A DNA stretch of 64,000 nt from Burkholderiales bacterium (lineage in GTDB: Bacteria > Pseudomonadota > Gammaproteobacteria > Burkholderiales > Burkholderiaceae_C): NCBI GenBank assembly GCA_016223165.1, contig JACRPO010000007.1, positions 744,001-808,000 of the forward strand, written 5' to 3'. Every line of letters starts with the position of its first letter. Within the stretch, counting starts at the first letter, position 1. Below, piece by piece: positions 39,564 through 48,275 of this stretch. The notes beneath the pieces are model-generated. The model was not told the origin of the DNA. It searched no databases and was given only the letters and a program-made list of their open reading frames with translations. Both the position numbers and the translations under genes were made by a program.

Positions 39564-39718
39564 TGTCAATCGCGCAAATACGAAAAGAAGCGCTGATGCT
39601 CGAAAACCCTGAGCGAAAGACCCGCGATGACCCGCTTTCGGCGCTCCACGATGCGTGCATATCATCGAGCGGCGCGGCGCCGGCACCGGCACCGGTCGCC
39701 TGTTCGTTTGTTTTCGTT
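39564..39718. promoter_or_regulatory. glpV/glpR control region: TTGACA promoter element and clustered CGAAA/TTTCG sites
   Basis: A minus-strand TTGACA (39569-39564) is a perfect -35 hexamer for glpV. The -10 is weak (CACAGT at 17 bp). CGAAA occurs at 39581, 39601 and 39614. The inverse TTTCG or TTCG occurs near 39636, 39702 and 39712 (TTTTCGTTTT). These AT-rich motifs stand out in the GC-rich DNA, and CGAAA-type repeats resemble sites of DeoR-family regulators. They are probable GlpR operators by position; this has not been tested. Confidence 0.45.
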
Positions 39719-39752
39719 TTGGCGGCGCAGTCCCGCGACGCGAAGAGAACCG

Positions 39753-40607
39753 ATGGCCCCGAAGACGATGGTTCCGAACCCGCGCCAGGCGGCGCTGCTG
39801 GAGGCGGTGCGCGAGCAGGGCTCGGCCAGCGTCGATGCGCTGGCGCAACGCTTCCAGGTGACCTTGCAGACCGTGCGCCGCGACGTGGGCCTGCTGGCGG
39901 CGGCCGGCCTGCTGTCGCGCTTCCACGGCGGCGTGCGCGTGCCCGGCTCCACCATCGAGAACATCGGCTACCTGCAGCGCCAGCGCCTGAACCACGGCGC
40001 CAAGGAGCGCATCGCCGTCGCCGTGGCCGAACGCGTGCCCGACGACTGCTCGCTCATCATCAACATCGGCACCACCACCGAGGCCGTCGCCGAGGCGCTG
40101 CGCCACCGCCGCCGGCGGCTGCGCGTCATCACCAACAACCTGAACGTGGCCGCGATCCTCTCGGACAAGCCCGACTTCGAGGTCATCGTCGCCGGCGGCA
40201 TGGTGCGCTCGCGCGACCGCGGCATCGTCGGCGAGGCCACCGTCGACTTCATCCGCCAGTTCCGCGTCGACATCGGCCTCATCGGCATCTCCGCGATCGA
40301 GACCGACGGCACCCTGCGCGACTTCGACTTCCGCGAGGTGAAGGTGGCGCGCGCCATCGTCGAGTCGTCGCGCCAGGTGTGGCTGGCGGCCGACCACAGC
40401 AAGTTCAACCGGCCGGCGATGGTGCAGCTCGGCCGCCTGAACGAGATCGACGCACTGTTCACCGACCAGCCGCCGTCGTTGCCCTTCCGGTCCCTGCTGG
40501 GCGAAGCAGGTGTCGAGCTCGTCGTGGCCGGCGGCGGGCCGGGCCATCCGCCGCCCGGGCCGGCCGCCGATGCAGTGGCCGGGAGGCGTTCACGCGAAGG
40601 ACGTTGA
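39753..40607 (+). CDS. glpR: DeoR-family transcriptional regulator (glycerol cluster repressor)
   Basis: A 284-residue regulator. It starts at ATG 39753 (or 39768) after AAGAGA. The N-terminal helix-turn-helix carries the DeoR pattern (SVDALAQRFQVTLQTVRRDV, about 22-41). The sugar-phosphate-sensing domain has IINIGTTTEAVAEAL and FREVKVARAIVESSRQVWL. It is divergent from glpV, and is expected to repress the glp genes and respond to glycerol-3-phosphate. The C-terminal 25 residues are Gly/Pro/Ala-rich and not part of the fold. Confidence 0.92.
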   Translation: MAPKTMVPNPRQAALLEAVREQGSASVDALAQRFQVTLQTVRRDVGLLAAAGLLSRFHGGVRVPGSTIENIGYLQRQRLNHGAKERIAVAVAERVPDDCSLIINIGTTTEAVAEALRHRRRRLRVITNNLNVAAILSDKPDFEVIVAGGMVRSRDRGIVGEATVDFIRQFRVDIGLIGISAIETDGTLRDFDFREVKVARAIVESSRQVWLAADHSKFNRPAMVQLGRLNEIDALFTDQPPSLPFRSLLGEAGVELVVAGGGPGHPPPGPAADAVAGRRSREGR

Positions 40608-40730
40608 CGCGGCGGCCCCCGCCCGCCCTTCCTTTGGCGTCAGCGCAGCACGACTGCGGCCGGCGCCACGCTTGCGCATTCTGGCCACGGCCGCCGCCGC
40701 TATGCTCGCCCGCTCGCCCGGCCCGCCACG

Positions 40731-41777
40731 ATGCACCGCCACGCTCTCGTCACCGGCACCCTCTTCGCCCTCGCGGCCGGCCTGATGTGGGGCCTCGTCT
40801 TCATCGCGCCGGTGCTGCTGCCGGAGTACCCGGCGGCGCTGCTGTCGTTCGCGCGCTATCTCGCCTTCGGCCTCGTCGCGCTGCCGCTCGCCTGGCTCGA
40901 CCGCGCCAACCTCGCCCTGCTGACACGCGCCGACTGGATCGAGGCGCTGAAGCTCGGCGCCGTCGGCAACGTGCTGTACTACCTCTTCCTCGCCGCCGCC
41001 ATCCAGCGCGCCGGCGTGCCGTTGCCTTCGATGATCATCGGCACGCTGCCGGTGGTGATCGCCGTCGCCTCGAACCTGCGCGACCACGCGCGCGACGGGC
41101 GGCTGCCGTGGGCGCGGCTGGCGCCTTCGCTCGTGCTCATCGCGCTCGGCATCGCGGCGGTCAACCAGGCCGAGCTGGCGCGGCACGCCGCCGGCACCGC
41201 ACCGGACGCACCGCACGGCGGCGGCTTCGATCCCGGCGCGCACGCGCTCGGCGCGCTGCTGGCGCTGGGCGCGGTGGCCTGCTGGACCTGGTACCCGCTG
41301 CGCAACGCCGACTGGCTGCGCGCGCACGCCTCGCGCAGCCCGCGCAGCTGGGCCACCGCGCAGGGCGTGGCGACGCTGCCGCTGGCGGCGCTCGGCTTCG
41401 CCGGGCTGTGGGCCGTCTCGGCCCTGGCGCCGGGCAGCGCCATGTCCGCCGCCGGCGGCGGCACCTTCGAGATGCCGCTCGGCCCGCGGCCGCTGCTCTT
41501 CCTGACACTGATGTTCGCCATCGGCTTCCTGGCCTCCTGGCTCGGCACGTTGTGCTGGAACGAGGCCAGCCAGCGCCTGCCGACGACGCTGACGGGCCAG
41601 CTGATCGTCTTCGAGACCCTCTCGGCGCTCGGCTACGCCTTCGCGCTGCGCGGCGAGATGCCCGGGGCGCTGGCGCTTTGCGGCATTGCACTGCTCGTGG
41701 TGGGCGTGGCCTGGGCCCTGCGTGCGCCGCCGCCGCGCGGCGGCCGGCCGGCGGCTCCGGTCGAAGCGCCCCACTGA
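40731..41777 (+). CDS. EamA/DMT-family transporter
   Basis: A 348-residue inner-membrane protein with about ten hydrophobic segments in two EamA halves. The first helix LFALAAGLMWGLVFIAPVLL and the tail motif LTGQLIVFETLSALGYAFAL are typical. It likely exports a metabolite such as an amino acid; the substrate is unknown. A loop near residues 140-165 is Ala/His-rich. It lies 123 bases after glpR and seems unrelated to the glycerol genes. Confidence 0.88.
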   Translation: MHRHALVTGTLFALAAGLMWGLVFIAPVLLPEYPAALLSFARYLAFGLVALPLAWLDRANLALLTRADWIEALKLGAVGNVLYYLFLAAAIQRAGVPLPSMIIGTLPVVIAVASNLRDHARDGRLPWARLAPSLVLIALGIAAVNQAELARHAAGTAPDAPHGGGFDPGAHALGALLALGAVACWTWYPLRNADWLRAHASRSPRSWATAQGVATLPLAALGFAGLWAVSALAPGSAMSAAGGGTFEMPLGPRPLLFLTLMFAIGFLASWLGTLCWNEASQRLPTTLTGQLIVFETLSALGYAFALRGEMPGALALCGIALLVVGVAWALRAPPPRGGRPAAPVEAPH

Positions 41778-41914
41778 GCTCCCCACCTGTCCCGCCGCGC
41801 ACCCCCGCGGATGAGTGCCTACTACAAGGTCTTGCAGGTACGCCATCCCTCGATTCGCGCTACTTTCCGCCGCAGCGGTCGGGCCGGAGGTCGGACCGGG
41901 GGGAGCTTGCCGCC

Positions 41915-42130
41915 ATGGACAGAGTCGTCGTTCGCCTGATGTTCACGATCGCCGCCGCCTGCGCCGTCGTCATGCTGGCCGTGGCGGTGGCCGCGCAGAT
42001 CGAGCCGTCGCGCAGCGCGCGCCTGGCGCCCGCGCCGGAGCAGCCATCGGCGCGAGCCGCTCTGCCTCATTCGCAAGCGGATTCCGCGGTGGCGCGGCGG
42101 GGGGCGAGCCCGTCGCGGGTCGGCACCTGA
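41915..42130 (+). CDS. Small single-pass membrane protein, hypothetical
   Basis: A 71-residue frame. ATG 41915 has GGGGGGAG upstream, a strong Shine-Dalgarno. One hydrophobic helix (about 5-26, VRLMFTIAAACAVVMLAVAV) is followed by a basic Ala/Pro-rich tail. It would be an inner-membrane peptide with a periplasmic or cytoplasmic tail. I recognise no family. It fills the gap between the EamA gene and glcF; the ribosome site and the single clean helix are the reasons for calling it. Confidence 0.45.
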   Translation: MDRVVVRLMFTIAAACAVVMLAVAVAAQIEPSRSARLAPAPEQPSARAALPHSQADSAVARRGASPSRVGT

Positions 42131-42176
42131 CGTCGGACTCTGACCCCGGCAACTGCGGCAAGCGCGGGCGCGCCGC

Positions 42177-43430
42177 CTACGCCAGCGCCTCGTCCACCAC
42201 TTCCACCCAATGCCGCACCGGCGTCTCGGTGCCGCTCTGCAGGTGCTGGATGCAGCCGATGTTGGCGCTGACCAGCGCATCCACCTCGCCCGGCCCGCCG
42301 GACTGCAGTTGCGCGAGCTTGCGGTCGCGCAGCGCGTGGGCGAGCTCGGGCTGCAGCACGCTGTAGGTGCCGGCCGAGCCGCAGCACAGGTGGCTTTCGC
42401 TGGCCGCCATCGAGACATCGAAGCCCCACTCGCGCAGCGCGCGCTCGACGCCGCCGCGCAGCTGCTGGCCGTGCTGCAGCGTGCACGGCGGGTGCCAGGC
42501 CAGCCTGCGACCCTTGGCGCCGTGCAGCTTCCTGGCAATCGCCGGCACGAGCTCGGGCAGCAGTTCGGAGAGGTCGCGTGTCAGCTCGCTCACGCGCGCC
42601 GCGCGCTCGGCGTACGCAGGGTCGTGCGCGAGCGCGTGGCCGTACTCCTTGACCGTGACGCCGCAGCCCGAGGCGTTCATGACGATGGCCTCGACCTTGC
42701 CTTCGCTCGTGAGGCCCTGCACCAGCGGCCACCAGGCGTCGATGTTGCGCCGCATGTCGGCCAGGCCGCCAGCCACGTCGCCCAGGTGCGTGCGGATGGC
42801 GCCGCAGCAGCCGGCGCCGTCGGCCACGAGGGTCTGGATGCCGGCGGCGTCGAGCACGCGCGCCGTGGCGCTGTTGATGTTGGGGGCCATCGCCGGCTGC
42901 ACGCAGCCCATCAGCATCAGCACCTTGCGCTTGTGCGTGCTCTGCGGCCAGAGGTTGGCGCGCGCGCTGCCGCGTGCGGGCACCTTGTCCTTCAGCGCCG
43001 CGGGCAGCAGCGGACGCACGAGCCGGCCGGCCTTCATCGCCGCGCCGAAGAGCGGCGAGGTCAGCCCCTCCTTGAGCAGCCAGCGCACGGCGCGTTCGCC
43101 CTTCGGGCGCTCGATGCGCGCTTCCACCACCTGGCGGCCGATGTCGACGAGGCGGCCGTAGAGCACGCCGCTCGGGCAGGTGGTCTCGCAGTTGCGGCAG
43201 GTGAGGCAGCGGTCGAGGTGCAACTGCGTCGAGCGCGTCACCTCGCCGCCTTCGAGCACCTGCTTGATGAGGTAGATGCGGCCGCGCGGGCCGTCGAGCT
43301 CGTCGCCGAGCAGCTGGTAGGTGGGGCAGGTGGCGGTGCAGAAGCCGCAATGCACGCACTTGCGCAGGATGGCCTCGGCCTCGTCGCCCGCGCGCGTGCC
43401 CTTGAATTCGGCGGCGAGATGCGTCTGCAT
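42177..43430 (-). CDS. glcF: Glycolate oxidase iron-sulfur subunit
   Basis: A 417-residue protein with two 4Fe-4S ferredoxin motifs near the N-terminus (CVHCGFCTATCP, about 25-36, and CLTCRNCETTCP). Two CCG-type cysteine-rich domains follow (GAGCCGA, LCCGSAGTY). It passes electrons from the GlcD flavin to the membrane. The start is ATG 43430, overlapping the stop of the methyltransferase gene by one base. It is the last gene of a glcDE-methyltransferase-glcF run. Confidence 0.95.
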   Translation of the reverse strand: MQTHLAAEFKGTRAGDEAEAILRKCVHCGFCTATCPTYQLLGDELDGPRGRIYLIKQVLEGGEVTRSTQLHLDRCLTCRNCETTCPSGVLYGRLVDIGRQVVEARIERPKGERAVRWLLKEGLTSPLFGAAMKAGRLVRPLLPAALKDKVPARGSARANLWPQSTHKRKVLMLMGCVQPAMAPNINSATARVLDAAGIQTLVADGAGCCGAIRTHLGDVAGGLADMRRNIDAWWPLVQGLTSEGKVEAIVMNASGCGVTVKEYGHALAHDPAYAERAARVSELTRDLSELLPELVPAIARKLHGAKGRRLAWHPPCTLQHGQQLRGGVERALREWGFDVSMAASESHLCCGSAGTYSVLQPELAHALRDRKLAQLQSGGPGEVDALVSANIGCIQHLQSGTETPVRHWVEVVDEALA

Positions 43431-44122
43431 CAGGCGAGCGTGTAGTCGAGGATCCAGTAGTGCGTGTGCGCGGTCCAGCGCGGCGCACGGGCGCGCGGGC
43501 CAAGCCGGGCGAAGGCTTCCTCGGGCGCCGGGAAGTTCTTCAGCACTTCGTGGCTGCTGCCGTCGTCCAGCGTGCGCTGCTGGTAGGTGTTGCCCTCGTC
43601 GTCGCGGCGGGAGAGGAGCGTGCTGCTCGCCTGCACGTAGCTGTTGTCGAGGAAGACCACGCGCGCGCCCGGCTCGAGGCGCGCGTGCAGCCGCTCGAGC
43701 CACGCCGGCAGGCGCGCCAGCGGCACGTGGCTCCACCAGCAGCCCGCGAAGGCGGCGTCGAAGCGGCGCTCGCCCAGCTCGGCCAGCGAGTAGGCGTCCA
43801 CCGTCTCGAAGCGCACGGTGGCGGGCATGGGCTTGCTGCGCGCGACGGCCATCGTCTCGGGGTTGACGTCGGTGGCCAGCCAGGCGCGGCAATGCCTGGC
43901 CGCGTGCGGCGTCCACCAGCCGGTGCCGCAGGCGATCTCGAGGACGTTGCGGCCGGCAAACGGCCCGGCGATCCACGCCTCCATCGCGCGCAGGTCGGCC
44001 TGCCGCTCGGGCTTGTGATAGACGCGCTCGTAGGTCGCAGCGCGCTGCGCGTAGTAGCGGCGCATCGCTTCGACGCCGCCGCCGGCGTCGTGAACAGCGG
44101 TGTCGTGGGCGTGGGTGGTCAT
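43430..44122 (-). CDS. Class I SAM-dependent methyltransferase within the glc operon
   Basis: A 230-residue methyltransferase. The S-adenosylmethionine motif I is NVLEIACGTGWWTPHAAR (about 56-73). Motif II (ATDVNPETMAVAR) and a post-motif III region are also visible. The substrate is unknown. It lies one base after glcE and overlaps glcF by one base, so it is embedded in the glycolate oxidase operon and cotranslated. That is not the usual glcDEF layout, so a role in maturing the complex or an accidental insertion are both possible. Confidence 0.9.
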   Translation of the reverse strand: MTTHAHDTAVHDAGGGVEAMRRYYAQRAATYERVYHKPERQADLRAMEAWIAGPFAGRNVLEIACGTGWWTPHAARHCRAWLATDVNPETMAVARSKPMPATVRFETVDAYSLAELGERRFDAAFAGCWWSHVPLARLPAWLERLHARLEPGARVVFLDNSYVQASSTLLSRRDDEGNTYQQRTLDDGSSHEVLKNFPAPEEAFARLGPRARAPRWTAHTHYWILDYTLA

Positions 44123-44123
44123 C

Positions 44124-45308
44124 TCAGAGATTGGGGTACAGCCGCCCCGGGTTGAACACCCGGTCGGGGTCGAAGGCGCGCTTCAGCTCGCGGTGGATGT
44201 GCGCCAGCGCCGGGGTCAGCGGCGCGAAGACGCCGGCCGTCTTGTCGCGCGCGCGGAAGAGCGTCGCGTGCCCGCCGACCGCCGCAGCGGTCTCGCGCAC
44301 GGCGATGGCCGGCGCGCCGGTGCACAGCCAGCGCTGCGCGCCCCCCCACTCGACGAGCTGCTCGCCCGGCAGCTTGAGCGGCGGCGTCGCCGCGGGTACG
44401 CCCAGGCGCCACAGGCACGCGCTGCCCTTCACCGCCTCCTCCGCGCTGGTGAAGAACTCGTCGCGGTGGTCGCGCAGGCCGCGCCAGAAGGTTTCGGCCA
44501 GGGCAGGTTCGATGACTTCGCCGCCGAGCTTCTTCGCCGCCGCCTGCACGGCCGCCGTGGCGCCCGCAAGGCGCACGACGAGCGCACGCTCCCACCACGC
44601 GCTCGCATTCAGCGGCAGCGGCTCGCCGCCCCAGGCGTTGAGGCGCCTGAGGGCCTCGTCCTCGTCGAGGTCGAAGCGCAGTGTCGTCGTGGCGGGCAGG
44701 CGCGGCAGCACCTTCAGTGAAACCTCGAGGATGACGCCGAGCACGCCGAGCGAGCCGGCGAGCAGGCGCGAGACGTCGTAGCCGGCGACGTTCTTCATCA
44801 CCTGGCCGCCGAAGCTCAGCACCTCGGCGCGGCCGTTGAGCATCGTGGCGCCGAGCACGAAGTCGCGCACGCAGCCGACCGCGGCGCGCGCCGGGCCGGC
44901 CAGGCCTGCAGCGACCATGCCGCCCACCGTGGCGCCCTTGCCGAAGCGCGGCGGCTCGAAGGCGAGGCACTGGTTCTTCTCGGCCAGCGCGGCCTCCAGC
45001 TCGGCCAGCGGCGTGCCGGCACGCGCCGTCACGACGAGCTCGCTCGGCTCGTAGCTGCTGATGCCGCTGAGCGCGCGCAGCGCCAAGGGCTCCGTGCCAC
45101 GCTCCGTCTCGCCGTAGAAGGCCTTGGTGCCGCCGCCGCGGATGTCCAGCGACACCTTGCGGCTGCGCGCCGAGCGCACCTGCTCGACGAGTTGCGCCAG
45201 CGCCGGGTCGTGCGCGGTGAGGTCGGCGGTAGCGGCGGCAGGGGGCGGCAGGTTGGCCGCGGTGGCAAAGCCGGTGATCGCCCCTGGCACCGAAGCCATC
45301 GATGCCAT
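44124..45308 (-). CDS. glcE: Glycolate oxidase FAD-binding subunit
   Basis: A 394-residue FAD-binding subunit with a PCMH-type FAD domain: RGGGTKAFYG, then PPRFGKGATVGGMVAAGLAG and GGQVMKNVAGYDVSRLLAGS. It forms the glycolate-oxidising complex with GlcD and GlcF. The start is ATG 45308, sharing a base with the glcD stop (TGATG); a second ATG at 45299 is possible. The C-terminus has FDPDRVFNPGRLYP, the usual end of the family. Confidence 0.94.
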   Translation of the reverse strand: MASMASVPGAITGFATAANLPPPAAATADLTAHDPALAQLVEQVRSARSRKVSLDIRGGGTKAFYGETERGTEPLALRALSGISSYEPSELVVTARAGTPLAELEAALAEKNQCLAFEPPRFGKGATVGGMVAAGLAGPARAAVGCVRDFVLGATMLNGRAEVLSFGGQVMKNVAGYDVSRLLAGSLGVLGVILEVSLKVLPRLPATTTLRFDLDEDEALRRLNAWGGEPLPLNASAWWERALVVRLAGATAAVQAAAKKLGGEVIEPALAETFWRGLRDHRDEFFTSAEEAVKGSACLWRLGVPAATPPLKLPGEQLVEWGGAQRWLCTGAPAIAVRETAAAVGGHATLFRARDKTAGVFAPLTPALAHIHRELKRAFDPDRVFNPGRLYPNL

Positions 45309-46894
45309 CAGAAGCGCTCCAGCTCCGGGAACGGCAGCAGCCCTCTTTTCACGTGCATCTTGCCGTACTCGGCGCAGCGCGAAAGCGTGGGGATCACCTT
45401 GCCCGGGTTGAGCCCGCCGGCGGGGTCGAAGGCGTGCTTCAGCGCCAGCATCTGCGCGCGCTCGGCGGGGCTGAACTGCACGCACATGCTCGCGAGCTTC
45501 TCGACGCCCACGCCATGCTCGCCGGTGACGGTGCCGCCGAGCGCCACGCTCGTCTCGAGGATGTCGGCGCCGAAGAGCTCGGCGCGGTGCAGCTGGTCGG
45601 GGTCGTTGGCGTCGAAGAGGATGAGCGGGTGCAGGTTGCCGTCGCCGGCATGGAAGACGTTGCAGCAGCGCAGGCCGTACTTCACCTCCATCTGCGCGAT
45701 GGCCATGAGGATGTCGGCCAGCCGCTTGCGCGGGATGGTCGAGTCCATGCACATGTAGTCGGGGCTGATGCGTCCGCTGGCCGGAAAGGCGTTCTTGCGC
45801 CCGCTCCAGAACTTCAGGCGCTGCGCCTCGTCCTTGCTCACCTCCATGCGCGTGGCACCGGCCCCGGCGAGCACGGCGAGCATGCGTTCGATCTCCTCGG
45901 CCACCTCCTCGGGCGTACCGTCGCTCTCGCACAGCAGGATGGCGGCGGCGCCGAGGTCGTAGCCGGCGTGCACGAAATCCTCGACGGCGGCCGTCATCGG
46001 CTTGTCCATCATCTCGAGGCCGGCGGGGATGATGCCCTCGGCGATGATCGTGGCCACCGCGTCACCGGCCTTCTGGATGTCGTCGAAGCTGGCCATGATG
46101 CAGCGCGCCAGCTGCGGCTTGGGGCAAAGGCGCACCGTGACCTCGGTGATGACGGCGAGCATGCCCTCGCTGCCGACGACGACCGCGAGCAGGTCGAGGC
46201 CGGCCGCATCGAGCGCCTCGCTGCCGAACTGAACCGCTTCGCCCTCGGCGGTGAAGCCGCGCACCTGGAGCACGTTGTGCAGCGTCAGGCCGTACTTCAG
46301 GCAATGCACGCCGCCGGAGTTCTCGGCCACGTTGCCGCCGATGGTGCAGGCGATCTGGCTGCTCGGGTCGGGCGCGTAATACAGGCCATGGGACGCCACC
46401 GCCTCGCTGATGGCGAGGTTGCGCACGCCGCACTGCACGGTGGCCGTGCGCGCCGGGCGATCGATGGCGATGACGCGGTTGAACTTGGCCAGCGACAGCG
46501 TCACGCCCTCGGCATGCGGCAGCGCACCGCCGGACAGCCCCGTGCCGGCGCCGCGCGCCACCACCGGCACGGCGAGCGCATGGCAGGCCTTGAGCACCGC
46601 CGCCACCTGCGCCTCGCTCTCGGGCAGGGCCACCACGAGCGGCTGCTGGCGGTAGGCGGTGAGGCCGTCGCACTCGTAGGGCACGGTGTCCTCGCGCTGC
46701 CAGAGCAGCGCGTGCGCGGGCAGCAGCGGGGCGAGCGCGGCCACCACTTCGGCGCGGCGCGCGGCGCGGGCCTCGCCGCTCGCCCCGGCCGGGTTGGGTG
46801 CTCGCCGCGATCCCGGGGCGGCCGGTTCGCCGCCGGCACGCCCTGTGGGGGGACCTGGTAGAGGCGAGCGCAGGTCGCTTCGGGAGGGAGTCAT
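45308..46894 (-). CDS. glcD: Glycolate oxidase, FAD-linked catalytic subunit
   Basis: A 528-residue flavoprotein that oxidises glycolate (or a related 2-hydroxyacid) to glyoxylate. The FAD domain shows ARGAGTGLSGGALPHAEGV and IGGNVAENSGGVHCLKYG. The C-terminal domain has CNVFHAGDGNLHPLI and TVTGEHGVGVEKLASM, the catalytic region of the family. The N-terminus has an extra Pro/Gly/Arg-rich stretch of about 40 residues. It abuts the FIST gene stop directly, so it may be translated from the same transcript. Confidence 0.95.
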   Translation of the reverse strand: MTPSRSDLRSPLPGPPTGRAGGEPAAPGSRRAPNPAGASGEARAARRAEVVAALAPLLPAHALLWQREDTVPYECDGLTAYRQQPLVVALPESEAQVAAVLKACHALAVPVVARGAGTGLSGGALPHAEGVTLSLAKFNRVIAIDRPARTATVQCGVRNLAISEAVASHGLYYAPDPSSQIACTIGGNVAENSGGVHCLKYGLTLHNVLQVRGFTAEGEAVQFGSEALDAAGLDLLAVVVGSEGMLAVITEVTVRLCPKPQLARCIMASFDDIQKAGDAVATIIAEGIIPAGLEMMDKPMTAAVEDFVHAGYDLGAAAILLCESDGTPEEVAEEIERMLAVLAGAGATRMEVSKDEAQRLKFWSGRKNAFPASGRISPDYMCMDSTIPRKRLADILMAIAQMEVKYGLRCCNVFHAGDGNLHPLILFDANDPDQLHRAELFGADILETSVALGGTVTGEHGVGVEKLASMCVQFSPAERAQMLALKHAFDPAGGLNPGKVIPTLSRCAEYGKMHVKRGLLPFPELERF

Positions 46895-48232
46895 TCAGGA
46901 GCAGAAGACCGTGAGAACGCCCGTGTAGCCGTAGAGCTGCCGGTGCGCGATCTCGCCGCCGGCGAAGAAGCCGACCAGCGGCACGTCGCCGAGCGCATGG
47001 CGCACGATCTGCAGCTCCGCCGAGGGCCCGCCGAAATGCGGCCCGCCGCGGCCCGAGCAGCTCACGTAGACGGCGCCCAGCATGCCGGGAGCGGCCGTGG
47101 CCTCGGCGGCGCGGCGCAGGCCCGCCGCGGCGGCCGTCGCCGCCGACTCGCCCGCCGCGGACTTGGCCGCCGGGGTGGCCGGGTCCATGGCCTCGGCACG
47201 GCTCTCGAACTCCTCGCGCACCTCGGTGCACATGCGCACGAGGTCGCGGCGCGCCGCGGTGGCGTCGCGCTCGCAGAAGCTCAGGCCCATGCCGGGGCGC
47301 ACGACCTCGGCGATGGCAAAGGCCTGCCGGCCCGGGTCGACGCCGATGAGGTGGCGCACGCGCACCTCCTCGCCGAAGCTGCCGCGCTGCGCCACCAGCG
47401 ACCGCTCCGGGCGGGCGGCGTGCGCTGCTCCATGGCCCGGGCCTGGCGGCTCGGTGAGGCCGACGAGCGTGCGGCGAAGCCGCGGCACCGCGGCGCGCAG
47501 CGCGCGTGGCTGCAGCGCGTCGCGGGCGTCGCCGGCGCCGAGCAAGTTGAGGTCGAGCAGCAGTTGCGGCAGCGCCGGCCGGCCATCGAGCGCCAGCACC
47601 ACCGAGCCGTCGCAGGCGGTGACGCGCCGCGCCGGCCCGAGCGGCGTGCAGCCTTGCGTGACGCGCGAGACGACATGGACGTCGGCGCCGAAGGCCACGC
47701 CCGAGAGCCCGCCCTCGAAGACGCCGTCGGCGATCTGCACCTGCCGGCGGCGCGAGGCCGAGATGCCGCCGAAGAGGTAGCCGGTCTCGGTGCGATCGGC
47801 CAGCTCGGCAAGCAACTCGGGCAGCTCGGGCGTGGACGGATCGGCGTGCACGAGCGCGGTGGCGGCGCGTTGCGCCGGCGAGTGCGCCCCACGCAGCCCG
47901 GCGGTACCGCTGAAGACCTGGAACTGGTCGCGCGGCAGCGAGGCGAGCATGACGACGAGGCCGGGTTCGTCGAAGTACTCGACGCCCGAGGCGCAGACGC
48001 CGACGCCCACCGTGCCGACGAAGGCCACGCCCGGCCAACGCTGGCGCAACGCGGCCAGCAGGCGCTCGGCGGCTTCGGCGTAGGCCTCGGTGAAGTAGAC
48101 CCAGCCGAGCGTCGGCGGCGCGCTGCCGCGGCCGGCGCGCTCGCTCAGCTGCGCCTCGAGTTGCGCGGCGACGAGCGCGAGCGCCCCGCTCCATAGCGGG
48201 TGCGTGGCGTGGCCGACGACGAAGGGGGTCAT
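46895..48232 (-). CDS. FIST-domain (FIST N and FIST C) sensor-like protein
   Basis: A 445-residue protein with FIST N (about 15-230, e.g. WPGVAFVGTVGVGVCASG and GYLFGGISASRR) and FIST C (about 240-440, ending in IAHRQLYGYTGVLTVFCS). FIST domains are proposed to bind small ligands, perhaps amino acids, in signalling. No output domain is attached. An Ala-rich insertion lies near residues 355-385. It ends exactly where glcD begins, which suggests cotranscription with glycolate oxidase. Confidence 0.88.
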   Translation of the reverse strand: MTPFVVGHATHPLWSGALALVAAQLEAQLSERAGRGSAPPTLGWVYFTEAYAEAAERLLAALRQRWPGVAFVGTVGVGVCASGVEYFDEPGLVVMLASLPRDQFQVFSGTAGLRGAHSPAQRAATALVHADPSTPELPELLAELADRTETGYLFGGISASRRRQVQIADGVFEGGLSGVAFGADVHVVSRVTQGCTPLGPARRVTACDGSVVLALDGRPALPQLLLDLNLLGAGDARDALQPRALRAAVPRLRRTLVGLTEPPGPGHGAAHAARPERSLVAQRGSFGEEVRVRHLIGVDPGRQAFAIAEVVRPGMGLSFCERDATAARRDLVRMCTEVREEFESRAEAMDPATPAAKSAAGESAATAAAAGLRRAAEATAAPGMLGAVYVSCSGRGGPHFGGPSAELQIVRHALGDVPLVGFFAGGEIAHRQLYGYTGVLTVFCS

Positions 48233-48275
48233 GCTTCGTGGCGTGGTCGCCGTGGGTCCCGCGGGTATTGCCTGC

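Noticed and set aside
41811..41939. A 42-codon frame starting MSAYYKVLQVR
   Set aside because: It has no good ribosome site and overlaps the better-supported 71-residue frame.
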